DNA from: an uncultured Bacteroidaceae bacterium
GTDB taxonomy: Bacteria; Bacteroidota; Bacteroidia; Bacteroidales; Bacteroidaceae
Direction: 5' to 3'
NCBI GenBank assembly: GCA_905235525.1
Contig: CAJOLW010000028.1
Span: 1-36,717, forward strand
DNA: 36,717 bases
Below are positions 1-8,520 of this stretch, in pieces. The position numbers and the translations under genes are program-made. Positions within the stretch are counted from its first letter, which is position 1. The number at the start of each line of letters is the position of its first letter. Below the pieces are notes generated by a model, which had not been told where the DNA came from, ran no database searches, and saw only the letters and a program-made list of their open reading frames with translations.

Positions 1-3000
1 ACAGCCTTCCCGTCAACCACTTCCCAGTTGCTGCTGCCCAGATCCCGTACCATATCGCTTGCCGACTTGTTAGACCAATCGCTGGCTGGATTATTATATC
101 CCATGGTGGCATGGCTGTTGACAAGGGTATAGGATCGAGCCCCCACGCGTGCCCACGTATCACAATTGTCTGATCTGGTCATGATGCGGTCGGGCGCAAA
201 GAGACTGTTCTCGATGTTCAGGACAGAGTTGTTAATGCCAACGAAGCCACCGTTAGAGTGGCAACTTGATCCTGTGAAACTGCCATCGAACTTACAGTTG
301 CGGAACGTGATACTGGTATTGTGAACGGCATCTGCCACGAATCCACCGTTGGTGGCATCGCCATTCACACCGCTGGCGAGCGTCACAGATGTACGACAGT
401 TCTCAATGACTACCGACCCCCGGTCGTTAACTTGTGCGATAAGACCACCTGCAAACTTCGCAGTGGTATTGATAGTGCCTGTCACACGCAGGTTCTTGAT
501 GGTGACATCGCTTACATAGCGGAAGGGAGCGATGTATTCTGAATTTGAGTTTAAGTTTATAGTCAGCGTATGGCCGTTACCTTCGAAGGTGCCGCGCCAG
601 CGGTTACTATAGCCGACAGGGGCAGTAATACTGATGTCTGCCATAAGGCTGGCATCAACCCAGACACCCCCAGATTCCTCTGTCATGTTACGGAACGTTT
701 CCCAGTCATTGGCGTTGCGGATGGTGATAAACTTCCACGTCATTCCTTTGGTGGCATAACTGTTGTTGTTAACGTTCACCTTACTACTGTTGTCCTTACG
801 TGCCCACGTGTCGTTATTGTCTGTTTTGGTGCTGATGCGGTCGGGCGCGAAGAGGCAGTTAGTGATATTGACTTCACCATTGAGATCGGTATAGCCAACG
901 ATTCCACCGTTATTGTAGCAATTTGAACCTGTGAAACTGCCGTCGAACTTACAGTTCCTTAATGTAGCGGAAGCGCCATGAGCGTAAGCCACAAAGCCAC
1001 CCATTGTAGCATCGCCGTTCACTGTGGAGTTGAGCGTCACCGATGAATGGCAGCTCTCAATGACTACCGACCCTCCCATGATGACTTGTGAGACAAGACC
1101 ACCTGCAAGCTTCGAAGAGGTATTGATAGTGCCTGTCACATGCAGTTCCTTGATGGTGGCATTGCTTACATAGCGGAAGGGAGCGATGCATTCTGAAGTT
1201 GAGCTTAAGTTTACAGTCAGCGTATGACCGTTGCCGTCGAAGATGCCACGGAATGGTGCAGTCTCGCTATCTCCGCACATGTTACCGACCGTGATGTCGG
1301 CATCAAGGAGAGCGTTCACGTCGTACTGGTTCTTGCTATCTTCCACCGCCTTAACGAACGTGTTCCAGTCATCATTGTCGTGCAGCACCATGTACGTCCT
1401 GCCTTCGATTTCTATATCGCCTTTAGAAATATACTCCGTGGTGGCATAGCTGTTGACGAGCGTACAAGAGCCCGAACCGCCGGTACGTGCCCAAGTAGCA
1501 CAATTTTGGAATTTTGTCGTGAGGTGGTTGGGCTCAAAAACACTGTTTTCAATAGTCACGGGAGAAACGGTATAGCCCACGAAGCCACCGTTGCTGTGGC
1601 AATTGGCACCTTCGAGACTGCCGTCGAACTTACAGTTGCGGATCGCGACATTGTCACCAGGATAATATGCAATTGCCATGAGACCACCGTTAGTAGCATC
1701 GCCATTCACACTGCTGTTGAGCGTCATAGACGAGCGGCAGCCCTCGAATACTACTGTCGAGTTGGTGTTTGACTTGTAGAAACCGCCAACAATGCCGGCA
1801 ATAAACTTCCTGCTGCTCCGAATGGTACCAGTCGTGTGCAGGTTGCGGAAAGTGGCATTGCCTACATAGCGGAAAGGAGCGGCGTATTCATTGCTGGTAT
1901 TGATGTTGAAGGTCAGCGTATGACCGTTGCCATCGAAAGTGCCGCGATAGTAGTTTTCTGTTTCCGAACCGACCATGACTGAGCCGGCATTCACGTCGGC
2001 ATACAGGCGGGCATTCACGTCATACTTGCCATTGGCTGCTTTCACCCTGTCGCGGAACGCTGTCCAGTCGGCTTCCGTGCGGATGGGGAAGAAGTACGGC
2101 TCCACGTTCTCCAAATAATTGATGGGCGACTTGTCGCGCTCCACATACATCTCTATATCATAGGTGACGCAGGAACGCGTCATGTTCACCACCTTGTAGC
2201 GCTGCTGACGGTCGTCGCTGTTGAGTTCGATTTTCCTGTCATCAACCACCTTGCCGCTGCGGTTCTTCGCCGTGACGTGCAGAATCATCTTGGCACGGTC
2301 GTCCCACACGCCGTTGTAGTCGTCGGCATACTTCCACGTTACGCGGACGGTATGGGCTCGCTCGTCTTCCCACTCGGCACTGTAGTCGGCAATGCGCAGC
2401 AGGTGCAGGTTGTCCACGACGCACTTGGTGCTGCTGGCACAGTTGTTCGCCTTATCCCAGCCCCATATCTGGCTGACGGTGCGGCGCACGCGGTAGGTCA
2501 GGTTGTCTAAGGTACCGCCGTTGACCAGCATACCCTCCTTGATCGACTCGATAATGGTGCTGTCAACGAAGGTGTAGTTGGCACTCTTCGACGCCTGCGT
2601 AAACGTCTGCTGACCGATGGTCACGAAGTCTTCATCCTTGCCGGTCAGCGAGCGCTGAATCTCGAAGAAGTCGGTGATGGCAAGGTCCTCATCGCTGAGG
2701 TTGCCTACGTTCCACTTCACCTCTACCTTCGGCTTGGCGCCGCCGATCACGGAGGCGCGTAGTCCCAGTGGCGCATGAATCATGGTCAGGTCCTCCTTCG
2801 GCGACTCGACGCCCTCGATTTCATAGAACGAGGTGCCCTCTCCTTTCAGCCTGTAGTTTGCCACAATGCGGAAATCCCTATGAGGCACGGTAGCATCCAA
2901 GAGAATGACACCATTGTTCTGGGTGGTATCCATTTCTACCCTGACCAGATTGTCGTTGTAATCCGTATATTGGTACTCAATCTTGTAGATGTTATCGGAA

Positions 3001-3683
3001 GCCAGGAACCAGGGTACTTCTATCTTACCTTTGTTCTTGGACGACAGCATGGCGCCGGACGTGACGGGCCGCAGCGTCTGACCGGCCGAGGGCACCGTGA
3101 TGTCGCTGGGGTTGGGAATCGTCAGCGTAGCATCAGAGCGGTTGTTACCATTACGTCTCACATCCCATTTGAAGGACAGTTTCTTGCCCAGCAAATGATA
3201 GGGCACATACCAGATGGCGGTGACATCGTAGGTCTCGGCATCGTCGTTGTTGCGAACCACGTCACCGCTTATCTGACTGCTTGCATTCACCTTGACACTG
3301 TTGCTCGTGTTGCCAAGCGTCACGTCGATATAGCCGCCGGCTTGGGTGGAGAAAGTAGTCCAACACTTCGTGGCAGAGCCGGAGATGTCCTCGGAGGCCT
3401 GCCAGCGGAAGAGCGTGATCTCGTCCTGGCCTTCCCACGACACTTTTAACTTACCGTCCTTAATCCAGCAGTCGGCACCCTCCTGAACATATACAGGAAC
3501 ATGGATCTTGATGGTGTTGGCACCGTCGAGCGACACACCGTAGTTGTACGACATATCGACGTACGTGGTGTACGAACCATCTGCCAATGCCTGTTGAGGC
3601 ACCAGCCATGCAAGAATCGCCAGCAGCATCAGCCACGGCCGCCCTCGCAGAATGTTGGAAGTTTTTTTCATAATAGATTTCAT
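1..3683 (-). CDS. Large secreted GLUG-repeat surface protein, 3' end outside the window
   Basis: The minus frame is open from ATG at 3683 (second in-frame ATG at 3671) to the window edge, giving 1,227 residues with no stop. The N-terminus is a signal peptide (MKKTSN, a hydrophobic run, then QQALAD). Around residues 295-390 there is a fibronectin-III-like stretch (PKVEVKWNVGN, FEIQRSL). From about residue 535 three tandem units of roughly 220-235 residues follow. Each has a W-x-x-F opening, a GNGHTLT turn, APFRYV, a CKFDGS turn, NGGFVGY (the GLUG motif) and a WAR...SYAT close. GLUG proteins are known as extracellular, adhesin-like beta-helical proteins; the ligand is unknown. The end before the edge (NWEVVDGKA) looks like the close of a GLUG block. 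A type IX or other C-terminal sorting domain would lie outside the window. Plus-strand open frames here are shadows. Confidence 0.85.
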   Translation of the reverse strand, partial: MKSIMKKTSNILRGRPWLMLLAILAWLVPQQALADGSYTTYVDMSYNYGVSLDGANTIKIHVPVYVQEGADCWIKDGKLKVSWEGQDEITLFRWQASEDISGSATKCWTTFSTQAGGYIDVTLGNTSNSVKVNASSQISGDVVRNNDDAETYDVTAIWYVPYHLLGKKLSFKWDVRRNGNNRSDATLTIPNPSDITVPSAGQTLRPVTSGAMLSSKNKGKIEVPWFLASDNIYKIEYQYTDYNDNLVRVEMDTTQNNGVILLDATVPHRDFRIVANYRLKGEGTSFYEIEGVESPKEDLTMIHAPLGLRASVIGGAKPKVEVKWNVGNLSDEDLAITDFFEIQRSLTGKDEDFVTIGQQTFTQASKSANYTFVDSTIIESIKEGMLVNGGTLDNLTYRVRRTVSQIWGWDKANNCASSTKCVVDNLHLLRIADYSAEWEDERAHTVRVTWKYADDYNGVWDDRAKMILHVTAKNRSGKVVDDRKIELNSDDRQQRYKVVNMTRSCVTYDIEMYVERDKSPINYLENVEPYFFPIRTEADWTAFRDRVKAANGKYDVNARLYADVNAGSVMVGSETENYYRGTFDGNGHTLTFNINTSNEYAAPFRYVGNATFRNLHTTGTIRSSRKFIAGIVGGFYKSNTNSTVVFEGCRSSMTLNSSVNGDATNGGLMAIAYYPGDNVAIRNCKFDGSLEGANCHSNGGFVGYTVSPVTIENSVFEPNHLTTKFQNCATWARTGGSGSCTLVNSYATTEYISKGDIEIEGRTYMVLHDNDDWNTFVKAVEDSKNQYDVNALLDADITVGNMCGDSETAPFRGIFDGNGHTLTVNLSSTSECIAPFRYVSNATIKELHVTGTINTSSKLAGGLVSQVIMGGSVVIESCHSSVTLNSTVNGDATMGGFVAYAHGASATLRNCKFDGSFTGSNCYNNGGIVGYTDLNGEVNITNCLFAPDRISTKTDNNDTWARKDNSSKVNVNNNSYATKGMTWKFITIRNANDWETFRNMTEESGGVWVDASLMADISITAPVGYSNRWRGTFEGNGHTLTINLNSNSEYIAPFRYVSDVTIKNLRVTGTINTTAKFAGGLIAQVNDRGSVVIENCRTSVTLASGVNGDATNGGFVADAVHNTSITFRNCKFDGSFTGSSCHSNGGFVGINNSVLNIENSLFAPDRIMTRSDNCDTWARVGARSYTLVNSHATMGYNNPASDWSNKSASDMVRDLGSSNWEVVDGKA

Positions 3684-3776
3684 AATAGATAATGATTAAA
3701 GGTCTATAATGTTGTATATATTGTTAACGTGAGTTCGACAAAGTCAAACTTAAGTACAGATTGTTTTAAGGTTTTG

Positions 3777-3803
3777 CAAATATATGGATTATACTCTTTC
3801 AAA
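3777..3803 (-). promoter_or_regulatory. Candidate Bacteroidetes promoter for the GLUG-repeat gene
   Basis: On the minus strand TATATTTG (3784-3777) fits the -7 consensus TAnnTTTG, about 94 bases upstream of the ATG at 3683. A TTTG lies at 3803-3800, but its 15-base spacing is shorter than the usual 19-21, so the -33 assignment is weak. Confidence 0.35.
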
Positions 3804-3867
3804 ATAATACCCTAAATACCTACAACATCAAATTTTGTATATTTTGAAACAGAAATTGTTAATTTTG

Positions 3868-3888
3868 AAAGTCCTCGCAGCGGACTTT
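3868..3888 (-). terminator. Hairpin downstream of the AraC-type regulator
   Basis: AAAGTCC (3868-3874) and GGACTTT (3882-3888) form a perfect 7-bp stem with a 7-base loop, 57 bases beyond the regulator's stop. There is only a weak T-rich tail, so termination is plausible but not certain. A second small inverted repeat (TGGCA/TGCCA) lies at about 3909-3927. Nothing else is seen in the 3684-3944 gap. Confidence 0.35.
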
Positions 3889-3944
3889 GAACCTTTTCTT
3901 CGCTCGGGATGGCACAAAAACAATGCCAAAACTCCTTTCAGAGT

Positions 3945-5126
3945 CTAGCCCTCCGTATTGCGCATCCACGCCGTCACACTTAGGCCTGTGCGCTGCTTGA
4001 AGGCAAGGCTGAAGGTGCTATAACTACGGTAGCCACTTTCGCTGGCAAGTTGCTGGGCGGTGACAGGCTGACCGACAATAGCAGCCGCTTGGTAGCGGTT
4101 GATAAAGTGGTTGATACGCAAGTTATTGATATAAGTATTGTAGGTGATGCCCCGAGAGGAGAAATACTGGCTGAGATAGGAGCGATTGGTGCCAATCGCC
4201 AGAGCCAATTGATGGAGGGACAGGTCGTGCTGCAGGTAAAGTTGTGTGTCCACACAGTGCTCTGCCAAGAGTTGCTCGATTTGGACAAGGGCAATATTGA
4301 CGGGGCTTGCCGACAGCGACTGTGGACGAACCTCCGACGCGTCAACCGCCTCCGAGATACCTTGTGCCTCTGCCACCGATGCAGTGCATGTTTTTTCTGA
4401 TGAAATACCGTCTAACTGCGGCAGCGTTTCCACACGCCACAGCAGGAGTACGAACAGCAAGAGGTAACTGAGATGCAGAAAGTAGAACAAGATGTCGCTG
4501 TCAACTTCAACAAATGTATAGAGGAAGAACAGCAGTATGAAAAAGAACACCGCCACATGGGTCTGCCACACCTCCTTGCGTTCCAGGTCGGCATAGTTGT
4601 CGCGAAGCCACCGACCGTATTGCCTGACGGAAAATACCATATAAATAGTGAAGACCAAACAAGAGCAACAGGTGTAGGCAATGACTATCAGCATGAGTTG
4701 TTCGCTGGGATTGACCATGAACACTCCTCCGAGTGCCGCGAATGGTAACGTAGCCACAAAGACAGGCCAGACGGGACGCTTGCGGTCTTGGAGCATGGCA
4801 AGCAGCGTGCCGGCGATAGCGGTAAACTGCGTCACGTAGTCGAGTATGACAATCACTACATAGCCCGCTGAATGGAGGTAATCATCCACGGAGTGAAGAT
4901 CGTGGGAATAGAGATAGAACAACAACCACCACACATGCCCCAATGCTGCCATGACAAAGAACGATGCTGCCCAGCGGCGCAACAGCAACGGTGGCGTGAC
5001 GTCTGGTGCGAAGGCATTGCCCTTGCGCAACAGCAGGTAGAGGGCAGCGATGAACGGCACCACTCCCGTTACACCGTAGAGGATGAAAAACAATATTCCA
5101 TCAGCAGATATGGGCTCGAAAAACAT
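3945..5126 (-). CDS. AraC-family regulator with an N-terminal multi-pass membrane domain
   Basis: 393 residues. The first ~235 residues contain about seven hydrophobic segments (starting near residues 10, 52, 85, 118, 145, 190 and 215). A variable linker follows. The last ~110 residues are an AraC DNA-binding domain with two helix-turn-helix units: LSLHQLALAIGTNRSYLSQYF, then QQLASESGYRSYSTFSLAFK followed by a TGLSVTAW ending typical of the family. The protein should sit in the inner membrane with its DNA-binding end in the cytoplasm, so it could sense a membrane or periplasmic signal without a partner kinase. A -7 box (TAACTTTG, minus strand, 5168-5161) lies 35 bases upstream of the ATG. The target is unknown; the GLUG-repeat gene directly downstream is a reasonable candidate by position only. 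Confidence 0.85.
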   Translation of the reverse strand: MFFEPISADGILFFILYGVTGVVPFIAALYLLLRKGNAFAPDVTPPLLLRRWAASFFVMAALGHVWWLLFYLYSHDLHSVDDYLHSAGYVVIVILDYVTQFTAIAGTLLAMLQDRKRPVWPVFVATLPFAALGGVFMVNPSEQLMLIVIAYTCCSCLVFTIYMVFSVRQYGRWLRDNYADLERKEVWQTHVAVFFFILLFFLYTFVEVDSDILFYFLHLSYLLLFVLLLWRVETLPQLDGISSEKTCTASVAEAQGISEAVDASEVRPQSLSASPVNIALVQIEQLLAEHCVDTQLYLQHDLSLHQLALAIGTNRSYLSQYFSSRGITYNTYINNLRINHFINRYQAAAIVGQPVTAQQLASESGYRSYSTFSLAFKQRTGLSVTAWMRNTEG

Positions 5127-5160
5127 CGTCTTAAAATTAAAACCTGTCGTGATTCAAGCA

Positions 5161-5168
5161 CAAAGTTA
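5161..5168 (-). promoter_or_regulatory. -7 promoter box for the membrane AraC regulator
   Basis: TAACTTTG on the minus strand matches TAnnTTTG and lies 35 bases upstream of the start codon at 5126. No clear -33 TTTG is seen at normal spacing. Confidence 0.45.
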
Positions 5169-5315
5169 CAGAAAATTTTGAATAAACGTGCTGATTGGGA
5201 AGAAAAAATTGGGCGATTATATATTTTTCGTCCCCATAAGGTCGGAATAAGGAACATGCACACGGTGCGCAACTATGGGAAAAATGGGGATAAAAGAGTT
5301 AAGAAGGAAGTTAGA

Positions 5316-5421
5316 GAAGTTATCGCTTCGCTCAGAGTTAGCGACATTTGTCATGCTGATGGTTTTCTCACTATCAGGTATCGTCGTTAACTTCGACAAC
5401 TTCGAGCGAAGCGATAACTTC
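5316..5421. repeat. Nested palindromic intergenic element, copy 1
   Basis: Outer arms 5316-5333 and 5404-5421 are perfect 18-base inverted repeats (GAAGTTATCGCTTCGCTC). Inside them AGTTAGCGAC (5336-5345) pairs with GTCGTTAACT (5383-5392) at nine of ten positions plus one G-U. The core contains ATGCTGATG and TCAGGTATCG, also found in the element at 28,674-28,720. The element lies between the stop of the OmpA-family gene and the promoter of the AraC-type gene, so on RNA it would fall in the 3' region of the OmpA transcript. No protein-like frame is convincing in the 5127-5429 gap. Confidence 0.7.
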
Positions 5422-5429
5422 AGAAAATA

Positions 5430-6575
5430 TTACTTGCTCTGCTCAATGAATACTGCCACACGATTCCAGTCGTTTTCATCGAAGAGTTCGTCGGTCACAC
5501 CAAGACCCTTGTGAGTGAGGCGGTCTGGAGAAATCTTGTAAGTGTTGACAAGCATATCATAAACAGCCTTTGCACGAGCATCGGAAAGTTTCTGATTCAG
5601 TTCAGCATTACCCTCTGGTGAAGCATAGCCGTTGATGAGCACCTTGCTGGTTGGATGATTCTGCATGTACTTAGCAATCATTGCCACAGATGGCTTCTGA
5701 GAAGCATCAATAGTGCTCTTACCCAACTGGAAGATAACAACTGGTGCCAACTGAGTCTCCTTCACAATGGTCTTCTCTACTACTTTCTCAACCGGCTTCT
5801 CAACAATCTTCTCAACAGGAACTTCCTTGATCACCTCCTTTGGCTTCTTGGCAAGTTCTGCATTGAGACGTGCAATCTCAGCCTGCATAGCAGCAACATC
5901 GTAAGTCTTGAAGTGATGAGTACCATTAGAAGTCTTGAAGTGGTAAACATATTTCACGTCAATGCCCAGTTGCGCACCATCACGGTTAAAGGCAAGGTTT
6001 CCATATTTATTGCCCGGGTTCTTCAGATCCCAAAGCACATAAGGTTCCACACGGATGGTGCTGGCCTTTGCCTGTCCGAGGTTGAAGTCGAAAGCAAAAC
6101 CTGTCTTGGCTGCGATGAAGTTATCTGGTTTATTAGACACTCCTGGGGTGAAAGTGTGCTCCCATCCCATACCAGCCACGAGATTGGCTTCAAAAGGACG
6201 TGGTTCACCTTTGTAATCACCGAAGACATTGCTCAAGTTTAAAACACCGTCCATGCCCAGCCACAAACCACGAAAAGCATTAAAGTTACCATTTGCATTC
6301 TGCCCCCAGCGGGTGTTATAAGCCCCATGTGAGCCAAAAAAGGCGGCCGCGTCCACTTCGAGTGCAAAAATAGGTGAGAATTCTTTTCCTACACTGATGT
6401 TAGCCGTAGGATTGAGCGGGAACATCTTGTTGAAGTCGAGCGGAGTGGTCACGCCACCACCAACACCAACATACCAGTTGTCAAAAAACTTGCTGTTTTC
6501 AATGGCTGTCTGTGCATTTGCCAAAACACTTGATGCAGCCACGGCCATCACAAAAAGAATTTTTTTCATAATCAT
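5430..6575 (-). CDS. OmpA-family outer membrane porin with peptidoglycan-binding domain
   Basis: 381 residues. The start is MIMKKILF (second ATG at 6569), followed by a signal peptide ending VLANAQ. Residues ~30-220 look like the N-terminal eight-stranded barrel (NWYVGVGGGVTTPLDF, EVDAAAFFG). A short coiled segment (~225-245) and a charged linker of repeated V-E-K-x-V-E-K units (~245-270) lead to the OmpA C-terminal domain (~275-381). There GYASPEGNAELNQKLSDARA and the closing NDWNRVAVF hold the Asp and Arg expected to bind meso-diaminopimelate. The protein likely tethers the outer membrane to the cell wall. No TAnnTTTG box is seen in the 64 bases upstream, so it may be read from the cysS direction or from a promoter I cannot recognise. 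Confidence 0.9.
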   Translation of the reverse strand: MIMKKILFVMAVAASSVLANAQTAIENSKFFDNWYVGVGGGVTTPLDFNKMFPLNPTANISVGKEFSPIFALEVDAAAFFGSHGAYNTRWGQNANGNFNAFRGLWLGMDGVLNLSNVFGDYKGEPRPFEANLVAGMGWEHTFTPGVSNKPDNFIAAKTGFAFDFNLGQAKASTIRVEPYVLWDLKNPGNKYGNLAFNRDGAQLGIDVKYVYHFKTSNGTHHFKTYDVAAMQAEIARLNAELAKKPKEVIKEVPVEKIVEKPVEKVVEKTIVKETQLAPVVIFQLGKSTIDASQKPSVAMIAKYMQNHPTSKVLINGYASPEGNAELNQKLSDARAKAVYDMLVNTYKISPDRLTHKGLGVTDELFDENDWNRVAVFIEQSK

Positions 6576-6639
6576 AATGATTTAGATGTTAATAAAAAAG
6601 AAAAGAAATCACTTATCAATTAGGCTATTACTAAAAGAT

Positions 6640-6840
6640 TCAATCATCTTTCTTGGTCAGCATATTCTTCACATTGAAGCCATACCATACCAATGCAATG
6701 AAAAACACTGACATCAGCACGATAGAGGTGGTGTCCTTCAATACTATATAGAGCCAAACACTTGCAGCGAAACCGATGAGGATGAACACAAGCGACAGCA
6801 CCATAAATATCTTTTTTAGTTTCTCCATAACCTTCTCCAT
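6640..6840 (-). CDS. Small two-helix membrane protein of unknown function
   Basis: 66 residues (or 61 from the second ATG at 6825). A short basic N-terminus (MEKVMEKLKK) is followed by two hydrophobic helices (about residues 11-31 and 38-56) and a basic/acidic tail ending KKDD. Both ends should face the cytoplasm. It begins 9 bases after the cysS stop, so it is probably co-transcribed. I do not recognise a family; proteins of this size next to cysS could be coding relics, but the hydrophobic pattern argues for a real gene. Confidence 0.6.
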   Translation of the reverse strand: MEKVMEKLKKIFMVLSLVFILIGFAASVWLYIVLKDTTSIVLMSVFFIALVWYGFNVKNMLTKKDD

Positions 6841-6849
6841 GAAGACTTT

Positions 6850-8355
6850 CTATTTGTTCAGTTTCCAAGTGCATCCATCCTTCGTGTCCTTCACTTCGAA
6901 CCCGAGGGCAGCAAGGTTGTCACGAATCAGGTCGCTGGTTGCCCAATCCTTGTTCGCCTTTGCCCTGGCGCGCTGTTCGAGAAGCATGTCAACCACCTTG
7001 CCGAACGCCTCTTCGCGAGCATCGCTCATGCTACCACCGGCAGCAGCGGCTGATGCTGAAGGCTTGAGCCCGAGCAGGTCGAAAGCGAAGAGGGAGAAAG
7101 CCTCCTTGAGGGCTTCGAGTGCATCGGGGGTGATGGTGTCCTTCTTGTCCACAATGGAGTTGACAGTCTTGGCGGCTTCGAAGAGATGGGAGATGACGAT
7201 GGGAGTGTTAAAGTCGTCGTAGAGAGCATCGTAGCAGTTCTGCTTCAGTGTCTCCACGAAATCGAGGTGCACACTTCCTTCGGCAGTCGGGGTGATGGAC
7301 TGGAGGGCTTTCCAGGCATCGAGAAGTCGTTCGAGTCCCTTTTCGGCTGCTTGGAGGGCTTCGTTGCTGAAATCGACGGTGGAGCGGTAGTGCGCTTGCA
7401 GGATGAAGAAGCGGATGGTCATGGGTGAGTATGCCCGGTCGAGTTTCGGGTGATTGCCACTGAAGAACTCAGGCAGGGTAATGAAGTTGCCAAACGATTT
7501 GCCCATCTTTTGTCCCTCGATAGTAATCATATTGTTATGAATCCAGTAGGAGACCATCTGGTCGCCCTGACTTGCCACGGCTTGAGCGATTTCACATTCG
7601 TGATGAGGGAAGACGAGGTCCATGCCACCACCGTGGATGTCGAAATGGCTGCCGAGGTATTTGCGCCCCATGGCTGTACATTCGCAGTGCCATCCAGGGA
7701 ATCCGTCGCTCCAAGGAGAGGGCCAACGCATGATGTGTTCGGGCTGTGCGGCTTTCCAAAGAGCAAAGTCGGCTTGATTCTTCTTCTCCCCCACTCCTGC
7801 AAGGTCACGACTGGCGTCTTTCACGTTCTCAAGACTTCTGCCCGAGAGGATGCCGTACTTGTGCACCTTGTTGTACTTCTCCACATCGAAGTAAATAGAG
7901 CCATTGCTCTCGTAGGCAAAGCCATTATCAAGAATCTGTTGCACCAACTGCTGCTGTTCGATGATATGTCCTGTGGCATGAGGTTCGATGCTGGGTGGGA
8001 GGCAGTTGAGGGCTGCCATTGCCTCATGGAAACGGTTGGTGTAATATTGCGCCACCTCCATGGGCTCCAATTGCTCCAAACGTGCCTTTTTGGCAATCTT
8101 GTCTTCGCCGTCGTCGGCATCGTGCTCCAAGTGTCCCACATCAGTGATATTGCGCACATAGCGCACCTTATAACCTATATGCTGAAGGAATCGGAAAACA
8201 ATGTCAAAGGTGATAGCCGGACGTGCATGTCCAAGATGTGCGTCACCATATACTGTAGGTCCGCAGACATACATGCCCACGTGTGGCGCATGCAGTGGGC
8301 GGAACACCTCCTTCTTTCTGGTCAGGGTGTTATAAACATAAAGTGCCTGTTCCAT
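6850..8355 (-). CDS. cysS: Cysteinyl-tRNA synthetase
   Basis: 501 residues from ATG at 8355 ([11 protein letters not shown]). It attaches cysteine to tRNA-Cys in the cytoplasm. The class I signature appears as GDAHLGHAR (HIGH region) near the N-terminus and KMGKS (KMSKS loop) after GQ. Zinc-site residues are visible in YVCGPTVY and in the WHCEC and HHECEIAQ stretches. A longer frame opens at ATG 8412, but that codon lies inside or beyond the promoter (TTTG-19-TACCTTTG at 8418-8388), so I use 8355. Length is normal for the family. The gene is divergent from the iron-sulfur/Tat unit and is followed at 9 bases by a small membrane protein. Confidence 0.96.
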   Translation of the reverse strand: MEQALYVYNTLTRKKEVFRPLHAPHVGMYVCGPTVYGDAHLGHARPAITFDIVFRFLQHIGYKVRYVRNITDVGHLEHDADDGEDKIAKKARLEQLEPMEVAQYYTNRFHEAMAALNCLPPSIEPHATGHIIEQQQLVQQILDNGFAYESNGSIYFDVEKYNKVHKYGILSGRSLENVKDASRDLAGVGEKKNQADFALWKAAQPEHIMRWPSPWSDGFPGWHCECTAMGRKYLGSHFDIHGGGMDLVFPHHECEIAQAVASQGDQMVSYWIHNNMITIEGQKMGKSFGNFITLPEFFSGNHPKLDRAYSPMTIRFFILQAHYRSTVDFSNEALQAAEKGLERLLDAWKALQSITPTAEGSVHLDFVETLKQNCYDALYDDFNTPIVISHLFEAAKTVNSIVDKKDTITPDALEALKEAFSLFAFDLLGLKPSASAAAAGGSMSDAREEAFGKVVDMLLEQRARAKANKDWATSDLIRDNLAALGFEVKDTKDGCTWKLNK

Positions 8356-8387
8356 TTTTCTTTTACTTATACTTACTAAAAACCGTA

Positions 8388-8418
8388 CAAAGGTACAAAA
8401 AAATAGGCACAAAACAAA
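8388..8418 (-). promoter_or_regulatory. Promoter of cysS
   Basis: Minus strand TTTG (8418-8415), 19 bases, TACCTTTG (8395-8388). This is a full match to the Bacteroidetes housekeeping promoter. It lies 33 bases upstream of the ATG at 8355, which decides the cysS start. Confidence 0.7.
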
Positions 8419-8444
8419 AAGATTAAGAAAAAAAGGTCATGTTT

Positions 8445-8478
8445 TTTGTTTTTCTTTGAAAAATAATTCCTACTTTTG
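8445..8478 (+). promoter_or_regulatory. Promoter of the iron-sulfur/Tat operon
   Basis: TTTG (8445-8448), 22 bases, TACTTTTG (8471-8478). The -7 box fits TAnnTTTG and lies 42 bases upstream of the ATG at 8521. It is divergent from the cysS promoter. Confidence 0.5.
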
Positions 8479-8520
8479 TAGCGTAAACATTTTATAAGAC
8501 GTAATTCAAAAATAATACCG

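Noticed and set aside
290-1650. Regularly spaced repeats that could suggest a CRISPR array
   Set aside because: The period is about 660-710 bases and lies in an open coding frame; no short repeats with short spacers are present.
321-3449. Several plus-strand frames of 70-220 residues
   Set aside because: They are shadows of the GLUG-repeat gene on the minus strand and repeat only because that gene has internal repeats.
5069-5514. Short open frames across the 5.1-5.5 kb gap
   Set aside because: They run over a promoter box and a perfect palindrome, have no domain, and extend into flanking genes in wrong frames.
7450-8379. A 309-residue open frame on the plus strand
   Set aside because: It mirrors cysS, whose motifs and promoter are unmistakable.
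8356-8412. Upstream ATG for cysS
   Set aside because: The promoter boxes at 8418-8388 place the transcript start after this ATG.
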